A stretch of DNA of 9,528 bases from JADFNO01 sp965369945. GTDB taxonomy: Bacteria; Planctomycetota; Phycisphaerae; Phycisphaerales; SM1A02. The stretch lies in assembly GCA_965369945.1 (NCBI GenBank), contig CBDUST010000168.1:1-9528 (forward strand), in the 5' to 3' direction. Within the stretch, counting starts at the first letter, position 1, and each line of letters begins with the position of its first letter. The translations under genes and the position numbers were made by a program. This document shows positions 1 to 7,125 of the stretch, piece by piece. The notes below the pieces were generated by a model. The model was not told the DNA's origin, made no database searches, and saw nothing but the letters and a program-made list of their open reading frames with translations.

Positions 1-479
1 TGTCGGCCCTTGCCATAGTGCCGGGCTCCTGTGCTGGTTTTAAGACGCCAAACTGGCGCCCTCGGGGTGTCGGGACATAGGGGCATAGGGTGGGAGGGAT
101 AGCAAGGCGATAATGGGAGAATTGGCCGGATAAGCCCAGATTCCCGCGGATCGCGGCCAAGAGTCCGAGGTTGTTAGGATGTGAAGCATGGTTTGGTGCT
201 GCACGCCAGAATTATGCGAGCGGAGCTTTCGTGAAGCTCAGGTCGCGGCTAAGAGCGTCCCGCTCAATGTCATTCAGCGGCAACTTCGGACTCACAACTT
301 GATGAGATTGGCGCGACTTGCTTCGATTGAGCTCGGTCCCACCGAAGGGTTTTTCCTATGGGTGGAGACCGAATGCGTAACTTGGGCTGGAAGGTATTGA
401 AATCCGCCGCGGTGCAGGTGCAAGGACACTTTATTGATAGAATGCTGCGGTCCCTTGCAGAGGTGGAAGCAGACGTCCG
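1..479. other. Gene-free stretch upstream of the NYN gene
   Basis: I see no convincing gene here. Short open frames on both strands have no recognisable domain and overlap one another. The stretch holds several small structures. An imperfect hairpin lies near 44-60 (CGCCA-AAC-TGGCG core). A 10-bp palindrome TGTC-GG-GACA is at 68-77. A tandem octamer CATAGGGG/CATAGGGT is at 76-91. A GC-rich hairpin CCGCG-GAT-CGCGG at 144-156 is nested with the arms TTGGCC (122-127) and GGCCAA (155-160). I found no well-spaced sigma-70 promoter; TTGATG at 299-304 with TTCGAT at 322-327 is weak. The NYN-NACHT promoter must lie here or further left, so its position is unresolved. Confidence 0.5.
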
Positions 480-1265
480 ATGGAGAGAACCACAGGTCAC
501 CGCCAAAGGCCACTTCAGCCAAATTCGGGCGTTGTCCTTATCGACTTCGACAACTGCTTCGATCTATCGCGAATAGTCTTGGACGAGGCATGGTCAACCC
601 ACAATCTGAATAGGCTGCTTGGGATTGTCCTGGGTATCGACAAGGATATTCGGAGCATCCACATACGCTTTTACGGCGGCTGGTACGAGGATCGGATCTT
701 GACGAAGCGAGCCTCTCAGCTGCTTCAGGCACTGGGATCAGTGTCATTCTTTCCTCTTCAACACCCACATCGCGAGAATGAGCTCTTACGAGGCGAAATC
801 GAGCTCGTGACACGACTCCTTGCATCACCGATGATCGAGTGGCTTCATACGAAAAGATCGCAACGAGGTCTTCATAGAATTCGACTTCAAGATGTTCCAG
901 TTCCTGACGGATGTCCTAACCAGCCTCTCAATTGCCCACTCCGGAATATCTACAGATTTACGAAGCATAAGAAGAAGGTATGTCCCATCGAATCGTGCAC
1001 GGTTACAAATCGCGACGCGTTCGTGTCAGTCGAACAAAAAATGGTCGATGCTCTTCTGGTGTGTGACATGGTTGAGTTCGCAACGGAGCCGAACGTCGAC
1101 TGCCTTCTAGTAGTTTCGGCTGATGCGGATATTCTTCCCGGTATTGCCGTGGCCGTAGCTAAGGGATCTTCGAGGATTGTCCTTGGCAAGACACGAGGCC
1201 GCAGCATCGACCATTACGATAATGCTTTGAGCGAGCTTGGTGTCACGCTACTCGAATGGGAATAA
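480..1265 (+). CDS. NYN-domain (PIN-like) ribonuclease, probable effector of the NYN-NACHT pair
   Basis: This is a 261-residue protein with the features of a NYN domain, a PIN-like metal-dependent RNase fold. The first strand carries VLIDFDN (D22, D24, N25). A second strand with FYGGW lies at 64-68. KMVDALLVCD (D190, D196) precedes the helix that usually contributes acidic residues. SADAD (D215, D217) is the classic S-x-D-x-D signature before the final strands. Residues 145-173 form an insertion with four cysteines (C145, C152, C168, C173), which suggests a bound zinc. The ATG at 480 is chosen because an in-frame TAG at 438-440 closes the frame and no other start lies between. A GGAAG-like site ends 10 nt upstream. 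The stop is 4 nt before the NACHT start, so the two are probably translated together. Expected role (inference): cleavage of RNA, possibly tRNA or mRNA, once the ATPase partner is triggered. Fold assignment is fairly sure; substrate is unknown. Confidence 0.85.
   Translation: MERTTGHRQRPLQPNSGVVLIDFDNCFDLSRIVLDEAWSTHNLNRLLGIVLGIDKDIRSIHIRFYGGWYEDRILTKRASQLLQALGSVSFFPLQHPHRENELLRGEIELVTRLLASPMIEWLHTKRSQRGLHRIRLQDVPVPDGCPNQPLNCPLRNIYRFTKHKKKVCPIESCTVTNRDAFVSVEQKMVDALLVCDMVEFATEPNVDCLLVVSADADILPGIAVAVAKGSSRIVLGKTRGRSIDHYDNALSELGVTLLEWE
1258..1261 (+). promoter_or_regulatory. Weak ribosome binding site for the NACHT gene, inside the NYN tail
   Basis: GGGA lies 8 nt before the ATG at 1270 and overlaps the last codons of the NYN gene (stop TAA 1263-1265). 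It supports the 1270 start over the upstream in-frame ATG at 1237, and it points to translational coupling of the two genes. Confidence 0.4.
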
Positions 1266-1269
1266 ATTT

Positions 1270-3561
1270 ATGGACATTCAGGCAGTCATCGACGACATTT
1301 CGGCATTCGCAGATGATGACGAAGAGTTGATCGTCGAACCTACAGGTGCAGTACTCTTTCGGCGAGGTGGTGAAGAAATTGAATGCTGCGTTACTGAGGA
1401 TCCCGAAAGAGGCTTGCTTGTTCAGATCGACAACGAGCAATTGACTTACAAGAGATTCATTTCACACAAGCTTGGGCGATTGGATGTCTTGGCGGAGCGG
1501 CTTTTGGCGAAACGACTTGGTCTCCAGGTGTTTGTGAATGGACCAGCAGTGGCCGAGAGCGTTACACTCGGATCTGACCAGGGTTCCGCTCTCTCACTCC
1601 TCGATCGCGAATGCCAGCAGACATCTCCCTTCTCGGCGCGTGTGATTTTCGTGACGGGAGATGCCGGACACGGCAAGACGGCACTGCTACGCGAATATCA
1701 GCAGCAACAAGCACGAAGCTTTCTCGAAGGTAAGAGTTCTTTTCTCTTTTGGCATGTTGACCTTCAAGGACGTCAACTCCTGCGGTTGTCAGAGGCACTA
1801 ATGGGCGACCTCGGTGAACTCCGAGTGCAGGGTATCTTCTACCCATCACTGATTCGACTGCTTAGGAACAAAAGTCTCGTACTTGCCATTGACGGCTTTG
1901 ACGAGCTGGCCGCAGAACAAGGTGATACAGATGCGTTTGGCGCGCTTGCTCAGTTAGTGCAAGCGCTCGGAGAGAATGGGGTCGTTGTCGCAGCGTCACG
2001 CAGAACTTTCTTCGATACAGAAGATTACTTGGCGAGATCAGGGATGTTGAGACGGGCTGTCGCGAGCGATTGTGAGTTCGATCAGATCCGACTTCTTGAT
2101 TGGCGGAGGCAAGAGGCGCTGGAGTATCTCCAGGCAGTCGAGATTGATCAGCAGAGGTTTGCTCATCCGCAGGCAACCTACATCGAGCTGCTGACAGAGC
2201 TGGGGGGCGACGAGAGTCACCCCATAATTGCGCGTCCCTTTCTTCTCGCTCAATCAGCGCGCATTCTTCTTCGCTACGGTATTTCTAGTTCCGAATTTGT
2301 TCAAGGCATGGAGGATCCGATGGAAAGCGTCGCCGCGGTAGTAAGCGCTTTCATCGAAAGAGAAGTCAGCGAAAAATGGAAAGCGCCGGAGACCGGAGAA
2401 CCATATCTGACCAACATCCAGCATCTCGAATTACTTAGAGAAGTCGCGGAGGAGATGTGGGTGATGCAGAAAGATCGGCTCGATGTGGAAACCATCGAGC
2501 TTATCGCAGTAGGCTTGTTGGACACGTGGGGCGTGGGCCAATCTCGGAAACGTCAGGTCGTTGAAATGGTTCGAATGCACGTGCTTCTCACCATTCCTTC
2601 AGACGGCGCGGCCAGTATGCGGTCGTTCGATCACCCAGAGTTTCGGAACTATTTCCTCGCGTCTGCTGTTCGTGCATATGTTGAGCAGGCAATGGAGAAA
2701 GGCGAAAGCGATCGACTTGGAAGACTCCTATCCATCGGTCAGCTACCAGACTCCGTGGCTCACTACATGGCGTCGCTGATTGATCGTACTGAAAGCCGAA
2801 CACGATGCTTGGTAGACGTGCTTTGTCAGATGGTCAAATCGGAGTGGAAGCCCACGTTCCTTCAAAGCAACATTGGCACCTTGATACCTATTCTGCTAGA
2901 GAGCGTCGAGTTCAGCCAGCCTGTTACAGTAGACGCGAAAGTAGTGTACTCCAGCCTCGCATTTGATCGGTCGAATCTATCGAATGTGCGTTTCGCGCAC
3001 GGGTTCTTGAACCGCATCACTGTTGCAGACGCTAGATGGTCAAATGTCGAGTTTACTGAGTGCGAGGCTGACGAGGTCCGTCTTGATCGCCGCAGCACCT
3101 ACTCCGACGTGACTTTTCGCGACTGCCGAATCGACTGTGTGGTCATTTCTGAGGATGGAGAAGATATGCGACGTGAGTACGCCCCAGAGCGTATCGTGGA
3201 TGCTCTCTCCTCACTCGGGATCAGAGTCATAAGGGAAGAGCAGCTGGTCGTGGTGCCAGAGACAGTACCGTCACAGACTGAGATGCTTGTCCGAAAGTTC
3301 CTGCGCCTGTTCCTACGGTCAACGGGCATTTCGGAAGATATCCTCAAGCTAAAGTTCAGGCGCGACCTTGGAACACTTCGGAAAAAGGTAATTCCTTTGA
3401 TGCTAGACCATAAACTTCTCCGAGAAGAGCTATGGCGAGGCGGAGGAAGGCAGAAAATATGGATTCTTACACATCGCGTGGACGATGTGTTGAGAGGAAT
3501 CGAGGGTGAGGGAAACGACGATGTAGTACGATTTTGGGATAAAGTACGATCGGCTGGATAG
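1270..3561 (+). CDS. NACHT-family STAND ATPase with pentapeptide-like and winged-helix-like C-terminal regions
   Basis: This is a 763-residue STAND-type NTPase. Residues 1-120 form an N-terminal region that I do not recognise and that resembles no nuclease or protease domain. The NACHT core has Walker A GDAGHGKT at 130-137, Walker B LVLAIDGFDEL at 203-213 (D208, D211, E212, the usual NACHT D-G-x-D-E form) and a sensor-1-like strand ending in SRR near 243-245. Helical sequence follows to about 550. Residues 563-628 show a five-residue periodicity with L, F or W in the centre (for example SNL, VRF, ARW, VEF), like a short pentapeptide-repeat beta-helix. Residues from about 668 to 755 look like a winged-helix domain. 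An in-frame ATG at 1237 lies inside the NYN gene; 1270 is preferred for its spacing and ribosome site. Family knowledge: bacterial NACHT proteins are anti-phage sensors that oligomerise on triggering. With no effector domain visible in cis, the adjacent NYN nuclease is the likely effector (inference). Confidence 0.93.
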   Translation: MDIQAVIDDISAFADDDEELIVEPTGAVLFRRGGEEIECCVTEDPERGLLVQIDNEQLTYKRFISHKLGRLDVLAERLLAKRLGLQVFVNGPAVAESVTLGSDQGSALSLLDRECQQTSPFSARVIFVTGDAGHGKTALLREYQQQQARSFLEGKSSFLFWHVDLQGRQLLRLSEALMGDLGELRVQGIFYPSLIRLLRNKSLVLAIDGFDELAAEQGDTDAFGALAQLVQALGENGVVVAASRRTFFDTEDYLARSGMLRRAVASDCEFDQIRLLDWRRQEALEYLQAVEIDQQRFAHPQATYIELLTELGGDESHPIIARPFLLAQSARILLRYGISSSEFVQGMEDPMESVAAVVSAFIEREVSEKWKAPETGEPYLTNIQHLELLREVAEEMWVMQKDRLDVETIELIAVGLLDTWGVGQSRKRQVVEMVRMHVLLTIPSDGAASMRSFDHPEFRNYFLASAVRAYVEQAMEKGESDRLGRLLSIGQLPDSVAHYMASLIDRTESRTRCLVDVLCQMVKSEWKPTFLQSNIGTLIPILLESVEFSQPVTVDAKVVYSSLAFDRSNLSNVRFAHGFLNRITVADARWSNVEFTECEADEVRLDRRSTYSDVTFRDCRIDCVVISEDGEDMRREYAPERIVDALSSLGIRVIREEQLVVVPETVPSQTEMLVRKFLRLFLRSTGISEDILKLKFRRDLGTLRKKVIPLMLDHKLLREELWRGGGRQKIWILTHRVDDVLRGIEGEGNDDVVRFWDKVRSAG

Positions 3562-3565
3562 GTGA

Positions 3566-3579
3566 CCCCTGCGCAGGGG
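3566..3579. repeat. Perfect 14-bp palindrome just after the NACHT stop
   Basis: CCCCTGCGCAGGGG is a perfect inverted repeat starting 4 nt after the NACHT stop codon. As RNA it would form a 5-bp GC-rich stem with a GCGC loop. No run of T follows, so it is not a standard intrinsic terminator. It may protect the 3' end of the transcript or act as a protein site. Its 5' half belongs to the octamer GTGACCCC (3562-3569), which recurs at 3619-3626. Confidence 0.4.
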
Positions 3580-3920
3580 ATGTCGGCAATGTATGCCAAC
3601 GAGTAGAATCCGGGTGCTGTGACCCCGGTAGCGCGATGGGCCACTCGGATGGAGTTTTCGGGAGGGACAGCTCCAGATCTCCACAGTGGGAAGTCCGGTA
3701 ATCGGGATTATGTGATACCTATCGAAGCGGAACGGAGAGCGGGCCGTCCCGCAGACGGATCGAGGACACCGCGCTGTGTACGCGCTGCTCGCGTTCAGTT
3801 GAGAGAATGCGCGAACTGCAGTACGTTTAATGGATGCCGGACCTATTCTCGAAGTCCCAATCGCTCTTGTTTCGGTTCAGCTCAATGCCGTGTACGACGC
3901 CACCAAACAGACCGAGGTGC

Positions 3921-3949
3921 TTGACCTGCACCGTGGCGGGGGGGATGAT
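3921..3949 (+). promoter_or_regulatory. Possible sigma-70 promoter for the HEPN/DUF4209 pair
   Basis: TTGACC (3921-3926, five of six matches to the -35 consensus) is followed after 17 nt by GATGAT (3944-3949, four of six matches to the -10 consensus). The spacer ends in a run of G. It sits about 100 nt before the chosen HEPN start. This is a pattern match only. Confidence 0.3.
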
Positions 3950-4053
3950 TCTCTTGACGTGTGCCATGCTGGCACCGTGGCACGCAACGGAGCGGGGAGC
4001 CGTATGGTGCCTCATTTCGCCGTCCGCATCACCTGCTCGTCCGATGTAAACGC

Positions 4054-5013
4054 ATGCCTCCGGTCACAGTCTTCGTTCCGCTCATGCACATACAGGTTGC
4101 TCCGCCGACGGTCCTCTGCGATTTCGTCTTCCAAAGTGGTGCCGAACTCTCGACGAAGCAACCCACGGCCGTGGCGAACGCGATCGCATCGCTGAAGCGC
4201 CCGGATCCGCTTCGGTGGGTAGCCGACATCGAGTTGAATTCGCTCGGGGCTGCACGCGGCTGGCTTTGGGCGCAGCAGAACATCGAACATGCGTCTGGAC
4301 ATGAGTTTCGCAACCAGATCATGACGCGGTTGGTTACTCCCCTGAGCACCCTACTTAACTGTATCCACTTAACGGGGGCCGGCGAAAATACTCACTGGGC
4401 CTTTGGTGCGTTTCAGCATATCTGGCGCATGTACGTTGCCTCTGACTTCACGCCTGCCGATCTCCCTTTCCGCATTAGACGCCTTCACTCTGTCCAGTCC
4501 GAAATGGCTACGGCAGCGTGGTCGCCTGAACGTATGTCGATCGGTGACGAATTACGTCGCGATTTGCGCTCTTATGCTGGCCCTCTCATTCCACGGCTCG
4601 CGCTAGCGTTTCATAGCTTCCTCACCCTTGCTGGGCTCGATCCAACGAAGCTCGTTGAGCGGAATCTCCGTCTCCAGATCGCCATCTCCGCTCTTGAGAC
4701 GTTTTATATTGCACCAACGGAGAAGAAGTACATATGGTCCGCTGCAATTCAGCCTCGACTCGCGGAGGTCTGCGAAGAATCACCGGCTACCATCGCTGAA
4801 TTCTGTGAGTCGATACGTGCTGCTAGAAACGATGTTGTCCATCGTGTTGGGCTTCAAGACGCATCGATTGTCAACCCAAGCCTCAAGGATGCGTGCGCAG
4901 CCACTGACCGTATGCTGCGTTTGACTCTCTGCTGGGGCATCAAGAACCAAACACTCATCGCTGAGGCGTTCGAGGCCGATCGATGGCCGGCTCTATCGAA
5001 CGACGGAACCTAA
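4054..5013 (+). CDS. HEPN-domain protein (ApeA-like HEPN), putative RNase
   Basis: This is a 319-residue protein if it starts at the ATG at 4054. The frame remains open upstream to a GTG at 3961, but that stretch has no conserved look and no ribosome site. The start at 4054 leaves a beta-strand-like beginning (VTVFVPLMHIQV) of the kind seen in ApeA-like HEPN proteins. ATG 4084 is also possible. The middle region (about 130-240) is mostly helical. The C-terminal part carries RLQIAISALETFYI followed by RAARNDVVHR, giving the HEPN catalytic motif R-x4-H with R258 and H263. Family knowledge: HEPN domains with R-x4-6-H are metal-independent RNases common in toxin-antitoxin, abortive-infection and CRISPR effectors. 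The stop is 22 nt before the DUF7380/DUF4209 gene, which suggests one operon. Whether it is effector, sensor or both is unknown. Confidence 0.8.
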   Translation: MPPVTVFVPLMHIQVAPPTVLCDFVFQSGAELSTKQPTAVANAIASLKRPDPLRWVADIELNSLGAARGWLWAQQNIEHASGHEFRNQIMTRLVTPLSTLLNCIHLTGAGENTHWAFGAFQHIWRMYVASDFTPADLPFRIRRLHSVQSEMATAAWSPERMSIGDELRRDLRSYAGPLIPRLALAFHSFLTLAGLDPTKLVERNLRLQIAISALETFYIAPTEKKYIWSAAIQPRLAEVCEESPATIAEFCESIRAARNDVVHRVGLQDASIVNPSLKDACAATDRMLRLTLCWGIKNQTLIAEAFEADRWPALSNDGT

Positions 5014-5035
5014 CCAACCTCCATGAAGCCGGATC

Positions 5036-6928
5036 ATGCTTCCGCCCGGATTCACCACGCTCCTTTCCAGTAGCTCCGAACACAGCTCCACAATGAGATC
5101 ACTGATGCCTCGACTGCCACAAGAACTCGAAGAAGCGTTTGGGGCGTTCGAGTCCAACTCTGAACCGTTCGCTGAGCATGACGTGTCCGCGGCTATCAGC
5201 GCGGTGCGCCGACGAATGGAAGAAGCTGAGCGCGAGATAACGACCGAGGTCCGAGCCGAGTCGATGGCCTTCGATTTCTGCGAGGACTACCGCGACGACA
5301 AGACCGGATGGGGTACATACTACGGCCCGATGACGGTTGGTCACAGAGATAGCAATGTGTACGAGTCGCCAAGCATCAAGGCAGTTACACCGGAGATCCT
5401 CGCCTACTGGCAGGCCCGTTCTCAAGAGGCGCAGCATCCGCTTCTTCAATGCCGCTATGCCGATCTGGTCTGGGACTTCTCGCCGCAGATTTGCTCCAGC
5501 GCGGCGGACATTGTTTGCGCCCGAACTGTAATCGATGCTACCGTCCGAATTGCAAACGATCGTCTGTACGAGTATGAGATCCAAGCTATCGACAAACTCA
5601 AGCGCGCCTTGACTCTGGCCATAAGTACCAATGATGCCATTCGCGTTCGGAATGTCATCGAGGCTGTCATCCACCTCGAAGAAACAACGGGCAATACAGA
5701 ACATCTTGGCACCTGGGGCTTCGCCTACGACCTCCTCGTTCAGAACAAGAAAGTTCCAATCACCGATGAGGAGCGTTGCCGTATTATTGCTGGCCTTGAG
5801 AAGAACCTCACCGCTGTGGCAAGCAAGGTTGACGGTGAGGGAGGACTCGATCCGTTCGCGGCTGAACATGCGGGCATTCGGCTCGCCAGCTATTACCGGC
5901 GAGTGAATCGTCCGGAAGACGTCCGTCGCGTACTTCAGCTCTACGCCAATGCGTTCCTAGTGATGGCGAAGAAGGCATCACCCATGCTTGGTGCGGCCTG
6001 GTTGAACAAGGTGTTTGACGTGCTGAACCAGTTTGGGTGCCGTGAAGACGCAGTCGCCATCGCGACGGTGCTTCGGGAACTGAGCAGCAAGGGCAAGGAC
6101 GAGATGATCCGTCACACGGAGAAGGTAGAGATTTCGAAGGAGGAGATCGACGAATTCATCAGTGCGATGCTCGAGGGATCTGCTGAAGAAGTACTGGTGC
6201 GAATCGCGGTGCAGTTTACGCCTAATCCGGACGAACTCGAAACGCAGGTGAAGGAGCTCGCAAAGAGTGCTCCCTTGATGTCGATCATGCCTATGTCACT
6301 GGTGGACGCTGAAGGCCGCGAGATCGGGAAGATCGGAGGTGTGGAGGAAGACTTAGAAGGTCGCGTAATCCACCAGATGTCTCAAAACATGCAGTTTGAG
6401 GCTTCGTTCTTGCGTTATGTGTTGGCGGAGCTTCCGAGCACGGGGATAGATGTAGCTGCAATCGTCGATCACATCTTTGGGAGCCCAATCTTCGAAGGCC
6501 GCCGCCGACCGGTGGTGGAGAAGGGCATCACAGCGTGGCTTGTAGAAGATCACGTCACTGCTGCTCATGTCCTGATTCCTCAGATCGAACAGGCACTCCG
6601 TCAGCTCGTCGTGCTGTCTGGACGATCTGCGTACAAGCCCAATAGGCGGCATGGTGGCATTCAGCTGAAAGTGCTCGATGATCTGCTCCGCGATCCGGCC
6701 ACCGAAGCTGCGTTGTCTGTGCGGGCAGTCAAGTACATCAAGGTTCTGCTAACTGATCCGCGCGGCTGGAATCTACGCAACGATGTATGCCATGGCATAA
6801 TCGATCCCAGCAGATTGGGATGGGCAACAAGTGATCGAGTGCTGCACGTCCTCCTCGTGTTGGCGATGCTCCGGAAAAGAGAGGACAAGTCTGCCTCCCC
6901 GAGTGAACCAAATGCTTGTGAAGATTAA
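5036..6928 (+). CDS. DUF7380/DUF4209-domain protein with C-terminal HEPN-like motif
   Basis: This is a 630-residue protein. The N-terminal part has the conserved look of the DUF7380 type: FCEDYR at 81-86 followed by the W-G-T-Y-Y-G-P-M stretch, YWQARS near 124, and RYADLVWDF at 140-148. A long helical middle (about 170-460) resembles helical repeats. The C-terminal part matches DUF4209, from about 486 to 610. It includes IPQIEQALRQLVVLSG and the motif GWNLRNDVCHG, with R581 and H586 forming R-x4-H as in HEPN RNases. I assign both domains from memory of family sequences, not by search. The start is uncertain: ATG 5036 has only a weak GGA-like ribosome site, and ATG 5093 or 5105 would remove 19 or 23 residues of low-complexity leader. 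It lies 22 nt after the HEPN gene, so the two HEPN-motif proteins may form a complex. Function is not established. Confidence 0.88.
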   Translation: MLPPGFTTLLSSSSEHSSTMRSLMPRLPQELEEAFGAFESNSEPFAEHDVSAAISAVRRRMEEAEREITTEVRAESMAFDFCEDYRDDKTGWGTYYGPMTVGHRDSNVYESPSIKAVTPEILAYWQARSQEAQHPLLQCRYADLVWDFSPQICSSAADIVCARTVIDATVRIANDRLYEYEIQAIDKLKRALTLAISTNDAIRVRNVIEAVIHLEETTGNTEHLGTWGFAYDLLVQNKKVPITDEERCRIIAGLEKNLTAVASKVDGEGGLDPFAAEHAGIRLASYYRRVNRPEDVRRVLQLYANAFLVMAKKASPMLGAAWLNKVFDVLNQFGCREDAVAIATVLRELSSKGKDEMIRHTEKVEISKEEIDEFISAMLEGSAEEVLVRIAVQFTPNPDELETQVKELAKSAPLMSIMPMSLVDAEGREIGKIGGVEEDLEGRVIHQMSQNMQFEASFLRYVLAELPSTGIDVAAIVDHIFGSPIFEGRRRPVVEKGITAWLVEDHVTAAHVLIPQIEQALRQLVVLSGRSAYKPNRRHGGIQLKVLDDLLRDPATEAALSVRAVKYIKVLLTDPRGWNLRNDVCHGIIDPSRLGWATSDRVLHVLLVLAMLRKREDKSASPSEPNACED

Positions 6929-7028
6929 GCGGTGTGTCGGACGTCGCACATGTCGGGCCGCCCCTTGCATAAGTATCCGAAAGCGACCCGCGTTCAACAG
7001 CCCTACAGTGGCCGCTGCAAGCCTCTGA

Positions 7029-7057
7029 CACATCGACCGACCACGGACGGTCGTGTG
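7029..7057. terminator. Hairpin between convergent genes, possible bidirectional terminator
   Basis: CACA (7029-7032), a bulged T, then CGACCG (7034-7039) pair with CGGTCG-TGTG (7048-7057) across an 8-nt loop, making a 10-bp stem with one bulge. It lies about 100 nt after the DUF4209 stop and about 70 nt after the end of the Ntn gene on the other strand. No T-run is present on either side, so termination by this hairpin alone is doubtful. The rest of 6929-7125 shows no gene. Confidence 0.35.
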
Positions 7058-7125
7058 ACCAACGTGTCCCGCATGACGGGGCGCGCGGACGTACTGCGCG
7101 ACGGTCCGGCAAATCTCCCAACATG

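Larger units (their letters stand above)
3562..4053. other. 492-nt gap between the NACHT gene and the HEPN gene
   Basis: No convincing gene is visible. Open frames of up to 121 codons near 3830-4195 on the + strand overlap the HEPN gene in another frame and carry no domain. A 62-codon frame on the - strand (3827-4015) is also unrecognised. Besides the palindrome at 3566-3579, the gap holds a small hairpin GGCA-ATGTA-TGCC (3585-3597), a hairpin CCGGG...CCCGG (3610-3628) and a possible promoter at 3921-3949. The length of the gap argues that the genes on either side are separate transcription units. Confidence 0.45.

Noticed and set aside
358..576. 72-codon frame overlapping the NYN start
   Set aside because: It overlaps the NYN gene by about 97 nt in another frame, has no clear ribosome site and no recognised domain.
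1237..1269. ATG at 1237 as the NACHT start
   Set aside because: It would overlap the NYN gene by 29 nt and add an uncharacteristic 11-residue leader; ATG 1270 has a GGGA site at 8 nt.
3099..3644. Open frame of 181 codons on the - strand at the NACHT 3' end
   Set aside because: It is mostly antisense to the NACHT gene, rich in Ser, Arg and Thr as shadow frames often are, with no domain.
3827..4015. 62-codon frame on the - strand in the NACHT-HEPN gap
   Set aside because: The protein reads somewhat naturally (LGLFGGVVHGIELN), but there is no ribosome site or family match that I can support, so it is left as a possible relic only.
3961..4053. GTG start at 3961 for the HEPN protein
   Set aside because: The extra 31 residues are Arg, His and Cys rich without conserved character and no ribosome site precedes the GTG; ATG 4054 leaves a normal N-terminal strand.
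5099..5869. Open frame of 256 codons on the - strand
   Set aside because: It lies wholly inside the DUF7380/DUF4209 gene on the opposite strand, whose protein has conserved motifs; the antisense translation has none.
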